Shown: one piece after another, positions 34,891 through 42,346 of the stretch
Numbering within the stretch: the first letter of the stretch is position 1
Layout: every line of letters starts with the position of its first letter
Source of the DNA: an uncultured Flavobacteriales bacterium
GTDB lineage: Bacteria; Bacteroidota; Bacteroidia; Flavobacteriales_D; Sanyastnellaceae
Direction: 5' to 3'
Assembly (NCBI GenBank): GCA_938082505.1
Contig: CALLLH010000014.1
Location: 62,001 to 126,000, forward strand
DNA length: 64,000 nucleotides
Notes under the pieces: model-generated
What the model was told of the DNA's origin: nothing
The model's database searches: none
What the model saw: only the letters and a program-made list of their open reading frames with translations
Position numbers and translations under genes: made by a program

Positions 34891-37824
34891 TCAATCCCCC
34901 GTCCTCTTTCCTTCTCCACCGCACCCGCTCGGCGGAATGGGATAAAGGTCCAGCGCGAGCACGGCACAAGGGACGCCACCCGTCAGTGATGCGGTCCAGA
35001 GCCCGTCCTGGATCTGTGGCCAGGAGGTGGGCCAATCCCAACTCTGGCCGTGGATCAGCCAATCCACTGTGCCACCGGCACACGGTATCTCGAGGCTGCC
35101 CGCTGCCCATCCCGAAAAGTGACTTCCGAAATGATTGGCTCCGCCCTGGATCTCGGGAGGGATGGCCTGGTTGAATTGGAGGTGGACGTCATTGTCATCG
35201 AACATATTCCATCCACCACCTCCTTCTGGTTTCATGACGAGCAGGGCGCGGTCATCCCGAATGGCGACGTCATTTGAGAGGAAGGAACAGCAAGCTGCCT
35301 CGGCCCGACCATGGCGAAGGTGAAGGCCGACGGCATTGGATTCGAAAGCGGAATCCTCAATCCTCATCCTGCCGGGACCTGAGAGGAACAGCGCTGTGGC
35401 GGTCTCACGAAAGACGCAGTGCTCAATGAGATGCGCGGGTTCCGTGCCAAGCCCAAGGTGGATGACCGGATGACCGGAGAACTCAGCGTCAGTCCACCGC
35501 ACCCTGTTGTCGCACAACCGTGTCGAACCGCCGATGAAAGCTGCGTCCTCGAGGCGGTATTCTCCGCCATCCTGGGCCAGGTGCAGGGCGAGTGATGACA
35601 GGTGGGAGATCCGCAGATCCCCCGAAACGGAAAGGGAGTCACTGCCGGATCCCAACAGGGCGACATCATCGAACTTCATTTCCCCCGACAGGGTGCTCTT
35701 CCAATGCGCATGGCCCAGCCATCGCACCCCTGATCCCGACTGGATGTAGTCCCCGCTTCCCGTGAAGGTGACCAGTGCCCCCTCCCCGAGCAGCCAGTTG
35801 GTCTGAGCCGGAGGTCCGTGAACCTCCCAGGCACTGCCATTCCCAAAGTTGAAATGGGCGGAAAGCGAAGTGCTCATGATGGAATTCTCCGTGTGGAAAT
35901 GATGCCAATGGACCTCGTTCTGCAGGAGGCAATTTCCATTGAGCAACACCTGACTGCCGGGTTGCTGGGTCCACAGGAAATCGGATGTTCCGACGATGTG
36001 GCTGCCCGGCATGGCGCGCAACACACTCCCCGCCCGGAGGTCGAGGGTGCCCCCATTGAGGGTCAAGGTAGCGCCGGCCTCGAGGGTCAAGGTGCTGTGC
36101 TCATGCAGGATGCAATGTCCCGTCACGGTGAGCGCAGTTCCAGAATGCAGGGTGAGGTGGGCTTCGGATGCGGATGCAGCCGGACCTCCCCCCAATTCCA
36201 GCACGCCCCCTGCGAGGACGTCGATATTCTCCGTGCAGGGATGGACCTCGAAGATTCCGGTGGAGCCGGGTGGGGCAGCTGCATTTCCGAACTGTGGGTC
36301 GGAGGATTGCAGGCACAATCTTCCGGTGATGGAAAGCCCTGGGAGCCCCCAATCACCAGCGGCGTTGAGCACTTGATCTCCAGTGAGGAGGCCAGGAGAC
36401 AACGGACATTCCGTAAAATCGAGCTGGTCGAGGACAAAGGCCACATTGGCAGGATTGATTTCGCTGTGTGGTTCATTGTATTCGCCATGATGGATGCTGT
36501 GGAATGGGGATAGGGAAGCGAGGTTGTTCATGGTTTCCGCATTCCACGGAGGTGGAATGCCCAAGGCGCTCGGGGTGGGGATGAAGCTGTGGAGCGGTTG
36601 GAATTGTCCCGCGCCGATGGGAGGAATGTCGATGGGCCATGGCAGGTCCATCGCCGCTGTGGCCTGATTGAAGGACGCCACGAACTGCAGCATGGAAGGA
36701 CGGGTTCCTCCCGGCATGAAGTCGACGGAGCCTGACCAGGGAAGATTCAGGGGGGTTCCGGTTCCTGTGGTCAGCTCCAATGGCCATGGCCAGCCGGGCC
36801 CCTGGGGTGTCTCCACGAGGTTGGTGACAGGAGCCAAGGGGCCCGCCAGCGGATGGTCAGGGTCACCGGGATGCGGGTGGACTTCCAGATCCAGCAGGCC
36901 GCCCACATCTCCAATCAGGTCGCTGGAGAGGATGGCATATTCATAGTCGAGGAGGGGCAATCCCTCATCAGGGATGACATCGGTCCCGCCATTGGCGATG
37001 GCCACACTTCTGCAATGCCTGGGCCAAGCGGTCGCGTTCAGACTGTCCTGGTACTGCTCACGCAGCGGGTTGGGGTCGGTCTGGAAGAGGAGCAACTGTC
37101 GAGCAGCTATGGATTCAAGGGCTTCGTTCAACCCTTGCAGTTCGGGATTGTCCCCGGCAAGAATCCGAATGAGCTGCTGGAGTCCGAGGGGCACATTGGC
37201 CCCTGCATGAGGACTGTCGAGACTGAGGTAAAGTTGACAGCAGTGGGGAACCCCATCGGCCTCCAGCAATTGCAGGGCGATGCGCGCAATCTGGCCGCCC
37301 ATGCTGGCGCCGCTGACCACCATCGGACGGGGGTCCTCGCGGTATTGCCTGAGATGACTGAGGATGTCCGCCAGCAGGATGGCATTGGCGAAAATATCTC
37401 CGGAACCGTCCTCGAAATCCACGAGTATGGGGTGGAAACCCCTGTTTTGAAGCGAATCCAACAGGGCGGGCATATGGCCCATCATCGGGTATTGATCTGG
37501 GGAGCATCCATGGAAGGCCCCCCAACCGAAATCGCCCAGTTGATGTTCGCTGGAAGTCCCACTCAGCCCGAAGTCAATGCCCTCCACGAATACGAAGGGC
37601 CTGCCCAGGGGCGCTCCCGTATTCTTGAGGTACACATTGGCCGCCATTTCCCCTGTCGGTGTCCAAGCGACATGGCGAAACGGCTCGGACGGATAGGCGA
37701 GCCATGGAGGGGTCACGGGGTCGGCTACAGGGCAATCCTGCGCTTGGATTGCGCCATGGGAAAGCAAGGTCAAAAGAATGCAGCACTGATAAAGACAGCA
37801 TGTTGGGGAGAGGGGATGGCGCAT
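34891..37824 (-). CDS. Secreted lipase-like alpha/beta hydrolase fused to a parallel beta-helix
   Basis: A 977-residue exported protein. The signal region is CCLYQCCILLTLLSHGAIQAQ. The first half (about residues 30-470) is alpha/beta-hydrolase-like: PFVFVEGIDFGLSG, the nucleophile elbow VVSGASMGGQIARIA (GxSxG), and LSLDSPHAGANVPLG. The second half (about 500-930) shows many short repeats with Leu/Ile and Asn/Gly turns (GATLTLNGGTLDLRAGS), as in right-handed parallel beta-helix proteins. The C-terminus has LDLYPIPPSG, which resembles the opening of a T9SS type A sorting domain, but the protein stops about ten residues later. I saw no complete export domain. It ends four bases from the convergent gene. 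Confidence 0.72.
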   Translation of the reverse strand: MRHPLSPTCCLYQCCILLTLLSHGAIQAQDCPVADPVTPPWLAYPSEPFRHVAWTPTGEMAANVYLKNTGAPLGRPFVFVEGIDFGLSGTSSEHQLGDFGWGAFHGCSPDQYPMMGHMPALLDSLQNRGFHPILVDFEDGSGDIFANAILLADILSHLRQYREDPRPMVVSGASMGGQIARIALQLLEADGVPHCCQLYLSLDSPHAGANVPLGLQQLIRILAGDNPELQGLNEALESIAARQLLLFQTDPNPLREQYQDSLNATAWPRHCRSVAIANGGTDVIPDEGLPLLDYEYAILSSDLIGDVGGLLDLEVHPHPGDPDHPLAGPLAPVTNLVETPQGPGWPWPLELTTGTGTPLNLPWSGSVDFMPGGTRPSMLQFVASFNQATAAMDLPWPIDIPPIGAGQFQPLHSFIPTPSALGIPPPWNAETMNNLASLSPFHSIHHGEYNEPHSEINPANVAFVLDQLDFTECPLSPGLLTGDQVLNAAGDWGLPGLSITGRLCLQSSDPQFGNAAAPPGSTGIFEVHPCTENIDVLAGGVLELGGGPAASASEAHLTLHSGTALTVTGHCILHEHSTLTLEAGATLTLNGGTLDLRAGSVLRAMPGSHIVGTSDFLWTQQPGSQVLLNGNCLLQNEVHWHHFHTENSIMSTSLSAHFNFGNGSAWEVHGPPAQTNWLLGEGALVTFTGSGDYIQSGSGVRWLGHAHWKSTLSGEMKFDDVALLGSGSDSLSVSGDLRISHLSSLALHLAQDGGEYRLEDAAFIGGSTRLCDNRVRWTDAEFSGHPVIHLGLGTEPAHLIEHCVFRETATALFLSGPGRMRIEDSAFESNAVGLHLRHGRAEAACCSFLSNDVAIRDDRALLVMKPEGGGGWNMFDDNDVHLQFNQAIPPEIQGGANHFGSHFSGWAAGSLEIPCAGGTVDWLIHGQSWDWPTSWPQIQDGLWTASLTGGVPCAVLALDLYPIPPSGCGGEGKRTGD

Positions 37825-37929
37825 GGAGAATGGGAGATTGCAAGCAGGGTTCAAGGATCGTTCCGGCTGTTGGCAACGGCATGTTCATGTATCAATCCAA
37901 TGGGCGCATCCGCAAAGGGGGGCGGGCCC

Positions 37930-37937
37930 TATTTTCA
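37930..37937 (+). promoter_or_regulatory. Promoter -7 box at leaderless distance (cotransporter)
   Basis: TATTTTCA begins 12 bases before ATG 37942, with a CACC gap. It supports this start over longer upstream readings. Confidence 0.55.
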
Positions 37938-37941
37938 CACC

Positions 37942-40170
37942 ATGCAGGAGAAGGGACTTGGAACGTTTGCCGTGTTCATGACGGCGATCTCCACCATCCT
38001 CGGTGCCATTCTGTTCCTTCGGTTCGGATTCGCTGTGGCCCACGTGGGCCTGATGTGGACCATGGCCATCATCGTTCTCGGCCACCTCGTGACGATTCCA
38101 ACCGCATTGGCCGTTGCTGAAATCGCGACCAACCAGAAGGTGGAGGGGGGAGGCGCCTACTATATGATCAGCCGTTCATTCGGGCTGTCCATCGGCGGCG
38201 CGATTGGGATTGCCCTGTTTCTGAGTCAGGCGATCAGCGTCGCATTCTACATCATCGCCTTTACCGTATCCACCCGGGACCTGTTGACCTGGCTGGAGGT
38301 GGGGCATGGAATCCTGCTCGAGCCCTGGATGGTCAACTATGGCTTCATGTCACTGTTGACCCTGCTGATGCTGACCAAGGGCGCCCAGGTTGGGGTCAAG
38401 GCCCTGTACGGAGTGGTGGCCGTACTCGTGGTGGCACTGGTCAGTTTCTTCGCGGGAACAGGAGAACCCCAGGCCCAACTGGACATCCTGCGCACCATCG
38501 ACAGCACCCTGATTACGGGGGATGGACGCACCATCGAGCGGTACACCTTCATCGAAGTGTTCACGTTCATTTTTCCGGCGTTCACGGGCATAGCGGCGGG
38601 CTTGGGGCTCAGCGGGGACCTGAAGGAGCCGGCAAGGGCAATCCCCAAGGGGACATTGTGGGCAACGGTCGCGGGCATCGTGGTCTACATCTGTGTAGCA
38701 CTCAAATTCTGGGTGAGTGCCAGTCCGGAGCAATTGGCCTCGGATGAGCTCTTCATGGAGTCCATCGCCATCTGGCCACCACTGATTCCGATGGGGCTGG
38801 CGGCGGCGGCCATATCCAGCGCCCTGGGCAGCGTGATCATAGCACCGCGCACGCTGCAGGCCCTGGCATTGGACCGGATTTTCCCCAAGCCCATCGGATT
38901 GCAGTTGAGAAAGGGCAGGAAGTCCGACAACGAGCCCGTCATCGCCTCCATCGTCACCTGCATCATCGGCTTCATATTCGTTTCCCTCGGGGACATCAAT
39001 GCGGTGGCGGAGATCATTTCGATGTTCTTCATGGTGACCTACGGAGCCATTTGCCTCGTCAGTCTGTTCGAACATTTTGCAGCGAGTCCCGGGTATCGTC
39101 CTACGTTCCGGTCGCATTGGTTGCTCAGCTTGGTCGGCGCCGTCACCTGCTTCTACCTGATGTTCCTGATGAACTTCAGCTATGCACTGGGCAGCCTGAT
39201 CATCATGGGGGCGATTTACGCAGGCCTGTCGCGTCGGGGTGAGCGGGGTATGGTGGCCCTGTTTCGCGGCATGCTCTTCCAATTGAGCAGGCAGCTCCAA
39301 TTGATCCTCCAGCGGCGCGACACGGCCGAGCTGGACCGCAAGGACTGGCGGCCCATGGTGCTGGCGGTGAGCAAGGATACCTTCCGCCGATTGGGGGCCT
39401 TCGACATGGTCCGATGGATCGCCCATCGACAGGGCTTCGGAACGTACGTCCACCTCATCGAGGGCAGGTTGGATGCGCGCTCCTTCAGGAGTTCGCTGCG
39501 GGCCAAGCAGGGCCTGGCCGATCTTGCAAAGGCCCTCAAAAGCAGGGTCAGCACCTCGACCATCGTCTCGCCGTCGTATACCTCGGCAATCGCTCAATGC
39601 GTGCAATTGCCCGGCATCAGCGGACAGGGCAACAATGCCATCCTCCTCGAGTACATCGACGAGCAGCCAGAAAGCGCCGAGCAGCTGGTGGCCAACTACG
39701 ACCTGCTGCGCGGATCCAACCTGGACCTCTGCCTGCTGAGGTCCAGCTTCCGGGGATTCGGAGAACGCAGGACCATCCACATCTGGATCACCCCGGAAGA
39801 TTCCGCCAACGCCAATCTGATGATCCTCATGGCGTATGTGATCCAGGGCCACCGGGATTGGCGCGACTCGAACATCCAGGTGTATTCGATATACCGGGAT
39901 GGGGACAGGACGAAAAAGGAAGCCGCATTGCAGGCCCTGATCCAGGCGGGACGCATCCCGGTCAGTGAACAGAACATCGAAATGGTGGAAGAGATGCCGG
40001 GCGATGTGCGGGAAGAGCTCATCGATGCACGCAGCAAGTTTGCTGACCTGACCTTCATCGGTTTCAACGATGCCGACATCCGCCGGGAGGGGGTCAAGCT
40101 CTTTGAGGCACACCACGGCATCGGCAATATCCTCTTTGTGGATGCCCATGATGAGGTAGCCCTTGATTGA
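37942..40170 (+). CDS. Bacterial cation-chloride cotransporter (SLC12/APC family)
   Basis: A 742-residue transporter. The membrane domain (about residues 1-430) has some twelve helices and SLC12 features: the first helix FMTAISTILGAILFLRFGFAV, TALAVAEIATNQKVEGGGAYYMISRSFG, and FIFPAFTGIAAGLGLSGDLKEPARAIPKGTL. The C-terminal 310 residues are cytoplasmic and alternate beta strands and helices, like the regulatory domain of animal NKCC/KCC proteins (WRPMVLAVSKDTFRR, then IHIWITPEDSANANLM). It would move chloride together with sodium or potassium. The gene at 40179 starts nine bases downstream. Confidence 0.87.
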   Translation: MQEKGLGTFAVFMTAISTILGAILFLRFGFAVAHVGLMWTMAIIVLGHLVTIPTALAVAEIATNQKVEGGGAYYMISRSFGLSIGGAIGIALFLSQAISVAFYIIAFTVSTRDLLTWLEVGHGILLEPWMVNYGFMSLLTLLMLTKGAQVGVKALYGVVAVLVVALVSFFAGTGEPQAQLDILRTIDSTLITGDGRTIERYTFIEVFTFIFPAFTGIAAGLGLSGDLKEPARAIPKGTLWATVAGIVVYICVALKFWVSASPEQLASDELFMESIAIWPPLIPMGLAAAAISSALGSVIIAPRTLQALALDRIFPKPIGLQLRKGRKSDNEPVIASIVTCIIGFIFVSLGDINAVAEIISMFFMVTYGAICLVSLFEHFAASPGYRPTFRSHWLLSLVGAVTCFYLMFLMNFSYALGSLIIMGAIYAGLSRRGERGMVALFRGMLFQLSRQLQLILQRRDTAELDRKDWRPMVLAVSKDTFRRLGAFDMVRWIAHRQGFGTYVHLIEGRLDARSFRSSLRAKQGLADLAKALKSRVSTSTIVSPSYTSAIAQCVQLPGISGQGNNAILLEYIDEQPESAEQLVANYDLLRGSNLDLCLLRSSFRGFGERRTIHIWITPEDSANANLMILMAYVIQGHRDWRDSNIQVYSIYRDGDRTKKEAALQALIQAGRIPVSEQNIEMVEEMPGDVREELIDARSKFADLTFIGFNDADIRREGVKLFEAHHGIGNILFVDAHDEVALD

Positions 40171-40178
40171 CCCTGCCC

Positions 40179-40604
40179 ATGTCCAAGACCATCCACATCA
40201 TCAACGGTCCGAACCTGAATCTGCTGGGGAAACGCGAACCGGAGCGATATGGGACTGCCGGGCTCGAAGAGTTGATGCGCGGGTTGCGCGAGGCCTTCCC
40301 CACCATGGAAATCCACCACTTCCAGTCCAACGTCGAAGGTGAACTCATCGATCATCTGCACCAGGTGGGGTTCACCTCGGATGGTGTCGTGCTCAATGCC
40401 GGTGGGTACACCCATACATCCGTCGCCTTGCGTGATGCGGTGGCGGCGGTTTCCGCCGCGGTCATCGAAGTGCACATCACCAACATCCATGCACGGGAGG
40501 AATTCCGTCATGTGAGCCTGCTCAGTCCGGTTTGCAGGGCGGTGATCTGCGGGTTGGGTCTTGGCGGCTATGAGGCGGCCGTGAGGGCACTCACCTCAGA
40601 ATGA
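40179..40604 (+). CDS. aroQ: Type II 3-dehydroquinate dehydratase
   Basis: A 141-residue enzyme of the shikimate pathway, normal in length. Signatures are IHIINGPNLNLLGKREPERYG with the active-site tyrosine, FQSNVEGELIDHLH, LNAGGYTHTSVALRDA and IEVHITNIHAREEFR with the catalytic histidine. It converts 3-dehydroquinate to 3-dehydroshikimate as a dodecamer. It lies directly after the cotransporter, probably in the same transcript. Its last nine bases overlap the convergent membrane protein gene. Confidence 0.95.
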   Translation: MSKTIHIINGPNLNLLGKREPERYGTAGLEELMRGLREAFPTMEIHHFQSNVEGELIDHLHQVGFTSDGVVLNAGGYTHTSVALRDAVAAVSAAVIEVHITNIHAREEFRHVSLLSPVCRAVICGLGLGGYEAAVRALTSE

Positions 40605-41204
40605 ACCCGCCTTCCGCGCCATCCGCTCTGTGGCGGCCCTGAGGAGTTTGAGGAGGGCGTCGGCATGCCGGTGGTCCAATTGCTTGCCGAAGATCATCGT
40701 CCTTCTGCCCGCGCTGAATTTCAGTGTTTCTCCTCCCATGGACCAGAATGCCTGTTCGAACGTGCGCAGGATCTGTGTCGGGTTTTCCTGAATCCGGGAC
40801 AGCCCTTGGTAAGCGCCGTGCGCAAAAAAATCGGGGAGACCCCTGCGGCCGAATGCGAGGGCCACGGATATTCCTCGGTGATCCACGGCGATGATTTCGC
40901 GACCGCGCAGGCGCCAGAGCCAGACCTTGCCGATTCGGAAGGCGAAAAAGGCCCAGAAGGCGGTGTAGATGGCATAGCCCAACCACGCATTGCCTTCTGA
41001 TGGTTCCTGTGTCCAGAAATACAGGACGGTAGCCTCAAGGCAGCACCAAAGGACCAGCCATGCCGTGAGCATGGCCATCTGCATGGATGGGATGTCCTGT
41101 GCGATCTCGATGCGCAGCGCCTCTTCCGCCTGTCCGCGTTGTTCCCACCGGAATTCGACGCGATCGCCGATGTTGCCCTCGGTGCGTTCAGTCCGTGTTC
41201 CCAT
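40596..41204 (-). CDS. Two-helix membrane protein of unknown function
   Basis: A 202-residue protein. Two hydrophobic helices lie at about residues 45-62 (MLTAWLVLWCCLEATVLYF) and 75-95 (AIYTAFWAFFAFRIGKVWLW). The C-terminal cytoplasmic part of about 100 residues is basic and resembles a small PH-like or bacterial membrane-tethered beta domain (EIIAVDHRGISVALAF), though I cannot assign a family. Its ATG overlaps the TGA of bshA (TGATG), so it is translationally coupled to bshA. A role tied to bacillithiol is only suggested by position. Confidence 0.72.
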   Translation of the reverse strand: MGTRTERTEGNIGDRVEFRWEQRGQAEEALRIEIAQDIPSMQMAMLTAWLVLWCCLEATVLYFWTQEPSEGNAWLGYAIYTAFWAFFAFRIGKVWLWRLRGREIIAVDHRGISVALAFGRRGLPDFFAHGAYQGLSRIQENPTQILRTFEQAFWSMGGETLKFSAGRRTMIFGKQLDHRHADALLKLLRAATERMARKAGSF

Positions 41205-42334
41205 CAATCCACAGTTTCCGGGGAAAGGACCTGATTGTAGATCCTGAGGTATTCGGGGAGGACCCGGTCGATGGCGAAAGTGGCCGCCCTGTCCTTTGCT
41301 TGACCCCGGAACTTTTCGTGATGGGCCGGGTCCAGGAGGAACTCGGCGTGTTCCGCCATCATGGTGACGTCCCCCACAGGGGCCAGCATGCCACTGACTC
41401 CGTGCCGGATGACCTCCGGCAGACCTCCTGCCTCCGTGGCCACCACAGGGACGCCACAGGCCATGGCCTCCAAAGCGGCGAGTCCGAAGCTCTCACTCTC
41501 GGAGGGCAACAGGAAGAGGTCGGTGATGGCCAGCGCCTCCAGCGGATTCTTGAGCTTGCCGAGGAAGAACACCTGCTCGGCCACACCCAGCTCACGGGCG
41601 GTGCGCTCGGCCGCGGAACGGTCGGGGCCATCGCCGATCATAAGCAGCTTGGCCGGTATGCGCTCCGAAAGCCGGGCAAAGGTGGCAATGACATCGTTGA
41701 CCCGCTTGACGGGGCGGAAATTCGAAATGTGACAAAGGAGCTGCTCTCCCGGGGCGATGAACTGTGCGCGGTCCTGGCCTTTCAGCCCTTGGAAATGGGC
41801 AGGGCAAATGAAATTGGGGACCACTTCGATGTCCTTGTTGATCCCGAAGAGCTTGTAGGTGTCACTGCGCAAACTCGTGCTGACGGCCGTCACGGCATCG
41901 CTCTGGTTGATGGCAAACGAGATCACCGGTTCGAACCCCGGATCCTTGCCGAGCAGGGTGATGTCCGTCCCATGGAGCGTGGTGACCACGGGCAGGTGGC
42001 GCCCTTCCTCGGCGAGAATGCGCTTGGCCATGTACGCACTCGAGGCATGGGGAATGGCGTAATGGACGTGCAGGAGGTCCAGGTTCTGCTGGCGCACGAC
42101 CTCCACCATCTTGGACGCGAGCACCAATTCATAAGGGGGGTAGTCGAACAGCGGGTATTGGGCAATCCTGACCTCGTGGTAGAACACATTCGGCCGGAAA
42201 CTGCCCAGGCGGACCGGTTGGTCATAGGTGATGAAGTGCACCTCATGGCCTTGTTGGGCCAATGCCTTGCCCAGCTCCGTGGCGACCACGCCGCTCCCAC
42301 CAAAGGTGGGATAGCACACCATTCCTATCCTCAT
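41204..42334 (-). CDS. bshA: N-acetyl-alpha-D-glucosaminyl L-malate synthase
   Basis: A 376-residue GT4-family glycosyltransferase matching BshA. It opens RIGMVCYPTFGGSGVVATELG, typical of the family, with HVHYAIPHASSAYMAK, VVTTLHGTDITLLG, FICPAHF and the nucleotide-sugar site LPSESESFGLAALEAMACGVPVV. BshA joins UDP-GlcNAc and L-malate, the first step of bacillithiol synthesis. Together with bshC (6122-7756) this indicates a bacillithiol-making cell; the bshB deacetylase is not in view. A TAAATTGC box lies 12 bases before the ATG. Confidence 0.95.
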   Translation of the reverse strand: MRIGMVCYPTFGGSGVVATELGKALAQQGHEVHFITYDQPVRLGSFRPNVFYHEVRIAQYPLFDYPPYELVLASKMVEVVRQQNLDLLHVHYAIPHASSAYMAKRILAEEGRHLPVVTTLHGTDITLLGKDPGFEPVISFAINQSDAVTAVSTSLRSDTYKLFGINKDIEVVPNFICPAHFQGLKGQDRAQFIAPGEQLLCHISNFRPVKRVNDVIATFARLSERIPAKLLMIGDGPDRSAAERTARELGVAEQVFFLGKLKNPLEALAITDLFLLPSESESFGLAALEAMACGVPVVATEAGGLPEVIRHGVSGMLAPVGDVTMMAEHAEFLLDPAHHEKFRGQAKDRAATFAIDRVLPEYLRIYNQVLSPETVD

Positions 42335-42338
42335 GTCG

Positions 42339-42346
42339 GCAATTTA
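42339..42346 (-). promoter_or_regulatory. Promoter -7 box at leaderless distance (bshA)
   Basis: TAAATTGC on the minus strand starts 12 bases before the bshA ATG, with a CGAC gap. Confidence 0.55.

Noticed and set aside
38350-40149. 599-codon open frame antisense to the cotransporter
   Set aside because: Shadow frame in GC-rich DNA with no motifs.
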